In this document: positions 6,356-13,441 of the stretch, one piece after another | Layout: each line of letters opens with the position of its first letter | How positions within the stretch are numbered: position 1 is the stretch's first letter | NCBI GenBank assembly: GCA_002372015.1 | Contig: DFIA01000096.1 | Location: forward strand, 1-13,441 | Reading direction: 5' to 3' | Source of the DNA: Bacteroidales bacterium UBA3709 | GTDB lineage: Bacteria; Bacteroidota; Bacteroidia; Bacteroidales; UBA932 | Length of the DNA stretch: 13,441 nucleotides | Notes under the pieces: generated by a model | Told to the model about the DNA's origin: nothing | What the model saw: only the letters and a program-made list of their open reading frames with translations | The model's database searches: none | Made by a program: the position numbers and the translations under genes

Positions 6356-7531
6356 TTAAAGGCACATCTTATAAATATTTTCTACATCTTGTTGTTTGAG
6401 TGGCTTGAATCCCTTGAGCGTATCGCCACCAACAGATTTTCTTGCCATAGTTGCAAAATGGGTACTATCTATGCCAAGTTCTGTAAAAGTACTCTTGAGT
6501 TCCAGTGTCTTGAAGAAAAAGTTGCTGAGCATCTCTATGGCCTTGTGTGCTATAGCCATAGGTTCAAGACTGCTATCTATACCAAAGACATTAACACCAA
6601 ACTGAACAAATCTGGACACAGTAGTTTGGTCTAAGCAGTATTCCATCCATCGCGGAGTAAGGATGGCAAGTCCAAGCCCGTGAGTAATGTCGTAAACAGC
6701 AGAGAGCTCATGTTCCATGGGGTGGCACGACCATGCCTGCCGCTTACCACCGTCTATAAACCCGTTAATAGCCCAAGAAGATGCCCACATAAGATTTGCT
6801 CTTGCTTCATAATTTTCAGGCTCACGCATGGCAATTGGAGTATATTTTATAACAGTTTTCATCAACCCCTCCATAAAGCAATCCAGCATATATAAATCTA
6901 GATTAACATTAAAATATACTTCAAAAATGTGCGAGAGTATGTCTGCCGCTCCGCAGGCCGTTTGGTATGGGCTAACCGTAAAGGTGTTTGTCGGGTCTAA
7001 GAAAGACGCTTTAGGGAGCATTGGAGGATACATGGCTCCTATTTTATCTTTGGTTTCTGGATTGCTTATAACTCCTCCGCAATCCATTTCGCTCCCTGTA
7101 GCAGAGAGCGTTAGGATACTAACTATAGGAAGTGCCTTTTTTACCGGAACCCTTTTGGTTACATCAAAAAAATCCCAAGGATCAAAATCTACAAGCGCAC
7201 CGGCTGCCATAAATTTTGTGGCGTCTATAGTGGAGCCTCCGCCAACAGCCAGCAATACATCTATCTTGTGCTCTTTGCACATTTGGACTCCTTTTCTTAC
7301 AGAATCTATTCTTGGGTTTGGTTCTATGCCGGAAAGTTCAAATATCTCAAGTTCAGCAGCTTTGATCTCTTTTATAACTTTATCGTAGAGGCCTATGCGT
7401 TTAATGGAGCCACCGCCATAAGTAAGCAATACACGCTTGCCCCATTTTTTTAACTCCGGCCCTAAGTTACTCAGTTGATTTTTTCCAAAATATATTCTTA
7501 CCGGTATATCGTAAATAAAATCGTTAATCAT
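6356..7531 (-). CDS. Iron-dependent alcohol/aldehyde dehydrogenase, YqhD/BdhA type
   Basis: The product is 391 aa, full length for the family. The N-terminal Rossmann-like part has GGGSIKR (39-45) and GGGSTIDATK (97-106). The C-terminal helical part carries the metal ligands Asp197 and His201 (in AADILSHIFE), His270 (in SCHPMEHE) and His284 (in DITHGLG). Their spacing equals YqhD's D194/H198/H267/H281. YqhD-type enzymes reduce short-chain aldehydes with NADPH in the cytoplasm; BdhA-type ones reduce butanal to butanol. The serine after the glycines at 39-42 is compatible with NADPH use, but this is not decisive. It lies 70 nt downstream of the flavodoxin on the same strand with no promoter I can see, so co-transcription is likely. 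A role in fermentation or aldehyde detoxification fits equally. Confidence 0.92.
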   Translation of the reverse strand: MINDFIYDIPVRIYFGKNQLSNLGPELKKWGKRVLLTYGGGSIKRIGLYDKVIKEIKAAELEIFELSGIEPNPRIDSVRKGVQMCKEHKIDVLLAVGGGSTIDATKFMAAGALVDFDPWDFFDVTKRVPVKKALPIVSILTLSATGSEMDCGGVISNPETKDKIGAMYPPMLPKASFLDPTNTFTVSPYQTACGAADILSHIFEVYFNVNLDLYMLDCFMEGLMKTVIKYTPIAMREPENYEARANLMWASSWAINGFIDGGKRQAWSCHPMEHELSAVYDITHGLGLAILTPRWMEYCLDQTTVSRFVQFGVNVFGIDSSLEPMAIAHKAIEMLSNFFFKTLELKSTFTELGIDSTHFATMARKSVGGDTLKGFKPLKQQDVENIYKMCL

Positions 7532-7601
7532 AACTTTCTGAATATTCTTTTATGCGAGTATTTGATTCTAAGTTTTAACTCATTATAAAAACCATAACTT
7601 A

Positions 7602-8210
7602 TTATAAGCTCAGCGATTCTATCCAAGCTTTTACATCTTCTGTGGTGGCCTTGTTGAGAACTTTGCCATCTATCCATTTTATGTTAGGGTAGGCTGCCTT
7701 GAACTCTGCATTAGCCTTGTCTATAGTGCTTCCGCCGGAAGTTGCAAAGAAAACTACGGTTTTACCGGATAAATCATAAGCTTCTATAAATGTGTTTATA
7801 ATGGTTGGAGCGGTGTACCACCATACAGGGAATCCGATGTATATCGTGCCATAATTTTCTATTCCCTCCAAGTCTTTTTGTATTGCAGGGCGAGAGGTTT
7901 TGTCTGCCATTTCCACGCTGCTTCTCGATGTTTTAACAGTCCAGTCTAAGTCGGCCGAAGTATAAGGAGTCTCTGGTTTGATTTCATACAGATCGCCTCC
8001 AGTAACTTCTGCTATTTTTTCAGCCAGAGCCTTTGTTGTGCCTGTTGCAGAAAAGTATGCTACAAGTTTTTTCATCTTAACTTCCTCCTGTATGTTTTGA
8101 ATGTTATTTTCTTGTGATTTATCAGTTTGCGCAGATTTTTTGCCTTCTGTGCAGGAGATCAATACCATTGCCATGGCCGCGATTGTGAGAATAAACCTTT
8201 TCATGAGCAT
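7602..8210 (-). CDS. Flavodoxin with lipoprotein signal peptide
   Basis: The product is 202 aa. Residues 1-20 are a lipoprotein signal (MLMKRFILTIAAMAMVLISC; lipobox LISC, Cys20), followed by a polar linker to about residue 45. The flavodoxin domain occupies 46-202: phosphate loop FSATGTTK (53-60), GFPVWWYTAP (126-135) with aromatics that should stack on the flavin, and FATSGGS (155-161). This matches the Flavodoxin_4-type single-domain proteins. It binds FMN and passes electrons; the partner is unknown. The signal would place it on the membrane facing the periplasm, unusual for a flavodoxin. An internal ATG (Met46) with a strong Shine-Dalgarno would give a cytoplasmic 157-aa form, so localisation is open. 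It is the first gene of the - strand cluster and has a -7 element upstream. Confidence 0.9.
   Translation of the reverse strand: MLMKRFILTIAAMAMVLISCTEGKKSAQTDKSQENNIQNIQEEVKMKKLVAYFSATGTTKALAEKIAEVTGGDLYEIKPETPYTSADLDWTVKTSRSSVEMADKTSRPAIQKDLEGIENYGTIYIGFPVWWYTAPTIINTFIEAYDLSGKTVVFFATSGGSTIDKANAEFKAAYPNIKWIDGKVLNKATTEDVKAWIESLSL
8073..8089 (-). promoter_or_regulatory. Internal Shine-Dalgarno and alternative start in the flavodoxin gene
   Basis: On the - strand AGGAGG (8089-8084) lies 8 nt before ATG 8075-8073, which is Met46. Translation from here starts MKKLVAYFSATGTTK, exactly where cytoplasmic flavodoxins begin. The site also encodes QEEVK in the longer protein, so the match may be coincidental. 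Still, perfect AGGAGG at good spacing is uncommon in this lineage. Confidence 0.45.
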
Positions 8211-8251
8211 TGTGGTGTATTAGTTAGTTTGATTGATTAGTGCATTATTTC

Positions 8252-8259
8252 CAAAGATA
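8252..8259 (-). promoter_or_regulatory. -7 element for the flavodoxin-led cluster
   Basis: TATCTTTG on the - strand (caaagata on +, 8252-8259) is a perfect TAnnTTTG. Initiation near 8245 would leave a leader of about 35 nt to the flavodoxin ATG. No convincing TTTG -33 element is present 19-21 nt further upstream, so strength or activator dependence is uncertain. Confidence 0.4.
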
Positions 8260-8369
8260 CAACAAATAATTTGAAATCTCTATTTATCTAATTGCTTTTG
8301 CTTATCATAGTTAATCACAATCTTGCTATCTTACTACCCTGCTACCTACAAATTCGCTCTTAGTAGATG

Positions 8370-8400
8370 TTTGCAATAATAGTTGAATTGCGTAATTTTG
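8370..8400 (+). promoter_or_regulatory. Bacteroidota-type promoter for the peptidase C26 gene
   Basis: TTTG at 8370-8373 and a perfect TAATTTTG -7 at 8393-8400 are 19 nt apart, the consensus layout. Initiation would fall near 8406, giving a leader of about 25 nt before ATG 8432. An AGGAGG at 8401-8406 lies 25 nt from the ATG, too far to act as its ribosome binding site, and overlaps the expected transcription start. Confidence 0.65.
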
Positions 8401-8431
8401 AGGAGGGAATTTAAGTATAATAATCAGAAAA

Positions 8432-9259
8432 ATGGACAGTTCTAACAAGAAACCGCTTATAGGTGTTATGCCTTTGTGGGATTCCGAGAAAGAGAGTATA
8501 TGGATGCTTCCCCATTACCTTGATGCAATAATAGGGGTTGGCGGCTTGCCTATTGTGTTTCCGTTTACGGCAGACCTTAAAGATGTGGAGCAGTTAACAG
8601 CACTATGCAGTGGCATACTTTTAACGGGTGGGCAAGATGTATCGCCTTCTGTTTATGCAATGGAAGACGAAACTGGTAAGACGATACCATCTCCTTTGAG
8701 AGATTCTTTAGAATCTCACGTGCTGGAAATTGCACTGAAAAAGAGTATGCCGATACTTGGAATATGCCGTGGCCTGCAATTTATCAACGCTTTTCTTGGA
8801 GGCACTCTATATCAGGATATTCCATTACAGTATCCAACAAATGTAAACCATCGCCAGTTTAAGCCGTATGATCGTCCCATTCACAAAGTTACTCTTAGCG
8901 GTTCTCTTAAAAACTTGCTACCTAATATTCAGGAGACCTCATTACAAGGCAAAAGCGCACATGCCAAAGTAGAACAAGATGCTCTTATGCAGCGCAGCAT
9001 GGCACAGGATTTTATTGCGCAAGCCGGTACCATGGAGCGCACTGATGAGTTAGCTGTAAATAGTCTTCATCATCAGGCAATAAGAAAACTTGCTCCAGCT
9101 CTGCAGCCAATGGCAGTTTCAGAAGACGGACTCATAGAAGCTGTTGAGATGCCAGACAAAAAGTTTGTATGGGCCGTACAGTGGCATCCCGAGTTTCTTT
9201 TCCGCTCCGATGCCTTTAGCGCGGCACTCTTTAGGTATTTTGTAGAGTCTTGCTCTTAG
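8432..9259 (+). CDS. Class-I glutamine amidotransferase-like, gamma-glutamyl hydrolase (peptidase C26, PuuD-like)
   Basis: The product is 275 aa. It has the family's N-terminal GVMPLWD with substrate-side YLDAIIGVGGLPIVFPF (29-45), then LLTGGQDVSP (63-72). The nucleophile elbow is PILGICRGLQFINAFLGGTL (107-126) with Cys112. NSLHHQAI (210-217) and WAVQWHPEF (247-255) follow, giving the triad Cys112/His252/Glu254. Members hydrolyse gamma-glutamyl bonds, for example gamma-glutamyl-GABA in putrescine breakdown; the cytoplasm is expected since no signal peptide is present. No other puu genes lie nearby, so the natural substrate is unclear and I withhold the symbol. The gene is single, divergent from the flavodoxin, driven by its own promoter, and ends 17 nt from the convergent fimbrillin-like gene. 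Confidence 0.92.
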   Translation: MDSSNKKPLIGVMPLWDSEKESIWMLPHYLDAIIGVGGLPIVFPFTADLKDVEQLTALCSGILLTGGQDVSPSVYAMEDETGKTIPSPLRDSLESHVLEIALKKSMPILGICRGLQFINAFLGGTLYQDIPLQYPTNVNHRQFKPYDRPIHKVTLSGSLKNLLPNIQETSLQGKSAHAKVEQDALMQRSMAQDFIAQAGTMERTDELAVNSLHHQAIRKLAPALQPMAVSEDGLIEAVEMPDKKFVWAVQWHPEFLFRSDAFSAALFRYFVESCS

Positions 9260-9276
9260 AGTTATTCTTCAGCGCA

Positions 9277-12012
9277 CTATTCGGCCACCGGCATAATTGC
9301 AAAGCCGGCCGCATTTGAAAAACTTTCGTTATAGTGTAGCGTTTTAGCCCAACCCCCAGAGAAGTTAAGGAAAAGTGCGGCATTCGCCGTAAGATCGTAG
9401 GACGCTGTCCAGTATTTGCCGTAGTTGGTATCTTTATACTCACCACTCGTCTGGCCACGATAACCTGTGTAAGGAACAAAAACAACACCTTGCTCAGGCG
9501 CTGAGTGTTGGGCATAGAAGTAGAAGCCTTTATCGGTAGTGGAATTTGATTTTATGGCATATAGATCTGTTCCCGATACTTCTTTTATAGGATCGTTGGT
9601 AAAACCTGTGAATACGTTTTTGTTAGGAACCTTAAAACCCGGTGGGCACGGGTCGTAAACTGTTTTTGTTACAACTTCATCTTTGCCACGGGTAGTCATA
9701 GAAGAGTTCCATAGGTTGTGATAATGTATTCCGAACCACGATGTATTAACTGTGGGTGGTTTGCAGAACATATGCGGCTTCTGAATAGAAATAGAATATT
9801 GTTGGTCGTTATAAGCATCTTTTGTAGTCTGTTGCGCTGAAATCGCAGTTCCGGCAGCATCATATACGGTTCTGTTTGAGGTGCTTGCAATTATGGCAGG
9901 AATCATAGGGTCTTTTCTTCCCCATTGGTAATGAGTTACAGATGCGCCATTGCCAACATCTCCATCCTGAAGTAAGTATAATTGTTTTTCCTTTCCGGTA
10001 GCTGTTTGCGTAAACTTTACCATTACCTGGCGTGGCGGTATCTTGGTTCCCTTTGTAAATCCTAATGCTGCAGCAAGCATATAATTAGGTTCTACCACAC
10101 TTTTATACGGTATATCAGGATGGGAATATATAGGTATGGTAGCTAAATTCTGAGAAGGATTATCCATAAACCATAGATGCCAACTCCAAACGATAGTAGT
10201 ACCACTCTGGGCAGCTATAACGGCATTGCCCTGAGCTATCTTGTCTTTATCTACATAAAATTTGATGTAGGCTTTTCCGTTGTAACGGTCTATCTGAGCA
10301 TTTTTAATTAAATCCTTAATGCTTTCCCATACAAGCGAAGCGCCATCTACTGCAATATTGTCTTCAATCCCAGAGATTGTAACAGTATTGTTTTCAATCC
10401 AAGGGTCCGTAATAGCAGTTTCGTCATGTTTTAAAAAAGCTGCCAGAGCATTAGTTCCTGTATAACTTGTTGTTTTATAAGCAGCCTCATTTACACTGCC
10501 ATTCTTGATGGCATTTCCATACACGCAAGGAATCTTATACCACCCTGGTTGGCTTATAACATAGCAGTTAGCCGTGTTTTGTGGAGTGCTGCTCTCTACG
10601 CCTCCATAAGGCAAGCCATAAATATCGTAGCAGGAAAGGTCTTTTGGATTTGCTTCAGCACCAATTTCAGTTTTGTTTGCCCATGAGGCGCTTGTATTTG
10701 CGCTAAAGCTAAATGTGTATGTAGTGCCGTCAGAGCCTGCTCCCGTGGTAGTAAAGTCAGTTAGCCAATCTGGCTTGCTGTCTGTCCATGTTTTGCCATA
10801 GTCTGTAGAAAACTGTGCAGTCCATGCAGTTGCATAACTGGTTTTATGATTGGTTTTGTATGATTCTATCGTGTATGTTGCACTTCCTCCTGCTTTTGCC
10901 AATGCGGTAGTAGGGCCGGTAACATCAAAAACGCTACTTGTAGTGGTCTTTGGAGCAGAAATTACTATGTTAGCTTTTTGTGTAGCCTGAACGGTTATAG
11001 GCTCCGTATTATCAGGATTACCAGACACTATTTTGTTAAGTTTCAGAGACCGTTTTACGCCCCCTTCAAAATTGAGGGTTACTGTAAGATTTGTTTGTGC
11101 CACAGGCAGGGCGAGCATAGTAATCTTATACGGAGTATCGCTACTCAACTGTATTCCGCCATCAGGAATGCTTACGGTGATAGACTTGCCCGGATTCTCT
11201 ATAACAAGGGCTGTTGGATCGTATCCTAAATCTGTAATCGTAGCTTTAAAGTCGCCGGTTAAATTAGTAGTAGTAGAAGACAAGCTAACCGATATGAGTT
11301 TTTCATTTATGGCTTCTGTGCCGGATTGTGTAGAGATTGCAAACTCAAAAGTTGTAATCAGAGGTTTGAAACTTAGGTTTACATATTTAGATGTTGGTAG
11401 TGCAGTAACTTTTTCGGCAGCATACATATATGCATAATTCATATTTGGCCTGTATATATGGTCTGTAGAAAAGTCTGTTGACTTTTTAACCACTTGAATT
11501 GCCGGAATAACACCGGTAATGAGAGCATTATTTGTGCCTTGGGTTTCAAGTATGGAAGTAGGTACGGTTTCACCGTTACTGATACTCTGAGATGGATATA
11601 ATGCATAGAAAAAGTGCGGAAAGGTGGTGCCCCACTGTAGGCCATTACCCGTAGAAGGCACTATATCCGCAAAACTCTTTTCTTTTGCATCCTGCTTCTT
11701 AGTTACATTGTAGTCTGAAAACTTCTCCGAGCCGGATATAAGCGTGGCCTGTTGGCACATAACCCTTATTTTATCGCTCCCCGGCACCCAGTTGATGCTC
11801 TCAATCGTATGTTCGTCGTTAAAATTACCACCATATATAGTTTTGGTCAAAACTTTAGTGCGGTAAGAGGTTGCCGCCCCAAAACGCACAGTATTGCCGT
11901 TATGGCCATTGTAGCTGTTTGTAGAAATATCGTCTCTGTCTTTATGGCACGAGGTGGATATTACAAATGTAACAAGGGTTAAAACTGTTACAAAAATGCA
12001 TCTTATTTTCAT
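9277..12012 (-). CDS. Large fimbrillin-like surface lipoprotein with C-terminal FISUMP/DUF1566-like domain
   Basis: The product is 911 aa. A lipoprotein signal ends STSC (Cys22), followed by HKDRDD, a charged patch resembling Bacteroidota lipoprotein surface-export signals. Residues about 40-350 look like a fimbrillin (Mfa/FimA-type) beta-rich pair: an early 'R-K...F..GD-IRV' style start, NWVPGSDKIRV (74-84), YALYPS (136-141), LSFKPLITTFEF (213-224). A BACON-like segment follows at about 365-460. TANCYVISQPGWYKIPCVYGN (480-500) is a conserved feature of such proteins as I recall them. The C-terminus has DPCPPGFKVP (787-796) and GKYWTAS (866-872) and ends GFAIMPV, matching the FISUMP/DUF1566-like fold. 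This suggests a stalk- or tip-type pilus subunit or adhesin on the outer membrane. No other fimbrial gene is in the window. It is downstream of UpxY by 27 nt and probably co-transcribed. Confidence 0.82.
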   Translation of the reverse strand: MKIRCIFVTVLTLVTFVISTSCHKDRDDISTNSYNGHNGNTVRFGAATSYRTKVLTKTIYGGNFNDEHTIESINWVPGSDKIRVMCQQATLISGSEKFSDYNVTKKQDAKEKSFADIVPSTGNGLQWGTTFPHFFYALYPSQSISNGETVPTSILETQGTNNALITGVIPAIQVVKKSTDFSTDHIYRPNMNYAYMYAAEKVTALPTSKYVNLSFKPLITTFEFAISTQSGTEAINEKLISVSLSSTTTNLTGDFKATITDLGYDPTALVIENPGKSITVSIPDGGIQLSSDTPYKITMLALPVAQTNLTVTLNFEGGVKRSLKLNKIVSGNPDNTEPITVQATQKANIVISAPKTTTSSVFDVTGPTTALAKAGGSATYTIESYKTNHKTSYATAWTAQFSTDYGKTWTDSKPDWLTDFTTTGAGSDGTTYTFSFSANTSASWANKTEIGAEANPKDLSCYDIYGLPYGGVESSTPQNTANCYVISQPGWYKIPCVYGNAIKNGSVNEAAYKTTSYTGTNALAAFLKHDETAITDPWIENNTVTISGIEDNIAVDGASLVWESIKDLIKNAQIDRYNGKAYIKFYVDKDKIAQGNAVIAAQSGTTIVWSWHLWFMDNPSQNLATIPIYSHPDIPYKSVVEPNYMLAAALGFTKGTKIPPRQVMVKFTQTATGKEKQLYLLQDGDVGNGASVTHYQWGRKDPMIPAIIASTSNRTVYDAAGTAISAQQTTKDAYNDQQYSISIQKPHMFCKPPTVNTSWFGIHYHNLWNSSMTTRGKDEVVTKTVYDPCPPGFKVPNKNVFTGFTNDPIKEVSGTDLYAIKSNSTTDKGFYFYAQHSAPEQGVVFVPYTGYRGQTSGEYKDTNYGKYWTASYDLTANAALFLNFSGGWAKTLHYNESFSNAAGFAIMPVAE

Positions 12013-12020
12013 TGCTATAT

Positions 12021-12026
12021 CTCCCT
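12021..12026 (-). promoter_or_regulatory. Shine-Dalgarno-like site for the fimbrillin-like gene
   Basis: AGGGAG on the - strand lies 8 nt before ATG 12012-12010, the same spacing as the internal flavodoxin site. It supports this ATG, which also gives the correct lipoprotein signal peptide. The 27-nt gap after the UpxY-type gene is otherwise featureless. Confidence 0.5.
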
Positions 12027-12039
12027 GATAATGAATAAA

Positions 12040-12573
12040 CTATCGTGTATATACCTTTTCTAACCAAGCTAAAGGTATTTTTGCTTTCGCAAATACTATT
12101 CCACACAAACCTACCACAACATAATACTTGCCCTGAAGCTCCAAAACATTTCCTTCTACTCCTTTTAGGGAGCCTTTGATTACCCTCACTCTATCTCCAA
12201 GACTTACCGGTTGATCTATGAGTCCGCCAGTTGTCAGACTTGCTTGAAATACCCTTATAAAATCTTCCATTTGCTTTTCCGGAATGGTCATCATTGTGTG
12301 TTTGGCATAATCAAACATATAATTTAGCGGTAGATTGTCTAAAACACGTAAGTCGCATGCATGCTGCTTAGTGGTTTTGATGAATACCATATTGTGGATG
12401 ACAGGGTGTTCTTTCAGTTGGCCTCTATAATTTTTTTTCTTTTCAGTAGGGATAAAATGCTCAATACCCAAGCTTTCCAGCTTAGACTTAACACCCAATT
12501 CCTGGCCATAACGTGTCCTGGCAGGGTACCATGCGGTTTGAGTGTTAATATGTTTTTGAGTATATATTTCCAT
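12040..12573 (-). CDS. UpxY-type NusG-family transcription antiterminator
   Basis: The product is 177 aa, the usual length for UpxY-type specialised NusG paralogues. The NGN domain is at about 13-112 (AWYPARTRYGQELGVKSKL, EHFIPTEKK, HNMVFIKTT, and the PEKQMEDFIRVF tail). The KOW motif is at 125-154 (LGDRVRVIKGSLKGVEGNVL). Proteins of this group ride on RNA polymerase and suppress termination in long surface-polysaccharide operons, acting through a site in the operon's 5' leader. Here the gene is not first: it follows the sugar transferase by 16 nt and precedes the fimbrillin-like lipoprotein by 27 nt. The target may be this operon or one whose leader lies outside the window. No upxZ-like gene is next to it. 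Family assignment is firm; the regulated operon is inferred. Confidence 0.88.
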   Translation of the reverse strand: MEIYTQKHINTQTAWYPARTRYGQELGVKSKLESLGIEHFIPTEKKKNYRGQLKEHPVIHNMVFIKTTKQHACDLRVLDNLPLNYMFDYAKHTMMTIPEKQMEDFIRVFQASLTTGGLIDQPVSLGDRVRVIKGSLKGVEGNVLELQGKYYVVVGLCGIVFAKAKIPLAWLEKVYTR

Positions 12574-12589
12574 CCTGCTGTATATAGAG

Positions 12590-13441
12590 TTAAAATTTTC
12601 TGCCCGTTACTATACTCAGAAAAGTTTTAGCAAGTACTTTAGCATCAAAGAATAGGGAGCGGTTTCTCAGATAATATAAATCTAAATCGAGACGTGTGAG
12701 CATTTTTTCCAAAGTATCTGTATAGCCATTGTACAAAGTGGCATAAGATGTAACTCCGGGCCGCATCTGGTACAAATAGTAATATCTGGGATTGTACTCC
12801 ATTATCTGATCTATAAAGAACTGCCGTTCTGGTCTGTAACCCACAAAAGACATATCCCCCCTAAAAACATTCCACAGCTGTGGAAGTTCGTCTAAGTGAT
12901 ATTTTCTGAGAAATTTGCCGGTTTTTGTGAGTCGTGAGTCTGCGTCTCCCTTAAAAAGTTGGGCACCACCGGCTTCTGCATCCATTTTCATAGTGCGGAA
13001 CTTTAGGATGGTAAATGGCTTGCCATTTTTACCTATCCGCTCTTGCTTGTAGAGAACGTCTTTGCCATCGTCTAACTTTATTGCAATGGCACTGATTAGG
13101 GCTAAAGGAGAAAAAATAATCAAGAGTACAGCAGAAAGCGAGCAATCTAAAACTCTTTTTAAATTTCGTTCGGCCTGAGACATTTTGTCTGTAATAGGAT
13201 CTACAACCATATTTTTGCCATGGCTTTTGGGCGTGCCGGAAACGTTGCTTTTAGGAAACATTATGCAGTCTATGCCACCCAGCTTCCATTCCAATGTTTG
13301 TAGTTCTTCTTCATTTTGGCAGTGATACACTACAATATCATCTATAACGCGGCCCGACATGCTCTTATCGGGACTAATGAAGCCAACCAAATTGTATTTA
13401 TCAGACTTCATAATTTTTTCTGCCATATCTACAGCCCTGGC
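12590..13441 (-). CDS. Polyprenyl-phosphate sugar-1-phosphate transferase (partial at window edge)
   Basis: 283 residues are visible; the frame is open through the right edge (ARAVD before Met at 13426), so the N-terminus is missing. Residues 1-80 from that Met look like the end of a CoA-binding_3-type Rossmann domain (MKSDKYNLVGFISPD), so the full protein is probably about 450-480 aa with N-terminal membrane helices. The catalytic bacterial sugar transferase domain spans 88-278: KRVLDCSLSAVLLIIFSPLA membrane/re-entrant helix, QERIGKNGKPF, KFRTMKMDAE (142-151), HLDELPQLWNVFRGDMSFVG (177-196), RPGVTSYATLYNG near the end. It transfers a sugar-1-phosphate from UDP-sugar to undecaprenyl phosphate, the first step of capsule or exopolysaccharide repeat assembly at the inner membrane. 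The sugar is unknown. It is the upstream neighbour of the UpxY-type gene. Confidence 0.92.
   Translation of the reverse strand, partial: ARAVDMAEKIMKSDKYNLVGFISPDKSMSGRVIDDIVVYHCQNEEELQTLEWKLGGIDCIMFPKSNVSGTPKSHGKNMVVDPITDKMSQAERNLKRVLDCSLSAVLLIIFSPLALISAIAIKLDDGKDVLYKQERIGKNGKPFTILKFRTMKMDAEAGGAQLFKGDADSRLTKTGKFLRKYHLDELPQLWNVFRGDMSFVGYRPERQFFIDQIMEYNPRYYYLYQMRPGVTSYATLYNGYTDTLEKMLTRLDLDLYYLRNRSLFFDAKVLAKTFLSIVTGRKF

Noticed and set aside
6828..7388. 186-codon + strand ORF opposite the alcohol dehydrogenase
   Set aside because: The dehydrogenase on the - strand has all four metal ligands and both glycine motifs; the opposite frame has no recognisable feature.
9259..9277. Bidirectional terminator between the convergent C26 and fimbrillin-like genes
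   Set aside because: The 17-nt gap holds no inverted repeat or T-run that I could find.
11033..11437. 134-codon + strand ORF opposite the fimbrillin-like gene
   Set aside because: Shadow of a well-supported long gene with low-complexity codons; no promoter or start signal.
1..13441. Reassignment of TGA to an amino acid
   Set aside because: None of the ten intact stops visible here is TGA (six TAA, four TAG), and one TGA interrupts a good frame at 217. But full-length, motif-complete genes contain no in-frame TGA, so the bias is too small a sample to suggest recoding. A nonsense change is simpler.

Overview
The window looks like chromosomal DNA from a Bacteroidales-type member of Bacteroidota. 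The evidence is a fimbrillin-type lipoprotein, a UpxY-type NusG paralogue beside a polyprenyl-phosphate sugar-1-phosphate transferase, Bacteroidota-style promoters (TTTG, about 19-20 nt, TAnnTTTG), mostly weak Shine-Dalgarno sites, and several lipoprotein signals. No RNA gene, CRISPR array or insertion sequence was recognised.

Left edge (1-1397, + strand): an AT-rich, accessory-looking stretch. A reading frame open from base 1 is interrupted by TGA at 217-219, resumes in the same frame to TAG at 424-426, and then appears to continue in the next frame to 616. It contains an in-frame 21-bp tandem duplication. An unrecognised putative lipoprotein gene follows and overlaps its tail. An exported protein of unknown family (1549-2652) has its own visible promoter and ends 17 nt from the convergent preA.

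Middle (2670-8210, all - strand): read in the direction of transcription, this is a flavodoxin with a lipoprotein signal, a YqhD/BdhA-type iron-dependent alcohol/aldehyde dehydrogenase, a CPA1-type K+(Na+)/H+ antiporter with RCK_C domains, a short unrecognised ORF, a decayed O6-alkylguanine-DNA alkyltransferase (ogt) relic that still carries PCHRIIGSN, and a PreA-like dihydropyrimidine dehydrogenase subunit. The PreA has an unusual N-terminal GltD/PreT-like cysteine cluster. A -7 element upstream of the flavodoxin could drive the cluster. The gene set fits redox, aldehyde or electrophile stress, but that reading is inference.

Right side: a divergent intergenic region (8211-8431) holds promoters facing both ways. 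The + strand one drives a class-I glutamine amidotransferase-like peptidase C26 (PuuD-like) gene. This converges on a - strand, tightly spaced, operon-like group: a sugar transferase cut by the right edge, a UpxY-type antiterminator, and a 911-aa fimbrillin-like surface lipoprotein with a C-terminal FISUMP/DUF1566-like domain. The order (sugar transferase, UpxY, adhesin-like lipoprotein) differs from the usual capsule locus, where UpxY leads the operon. It suggests that processive antitermination could act on a surface adhesin.
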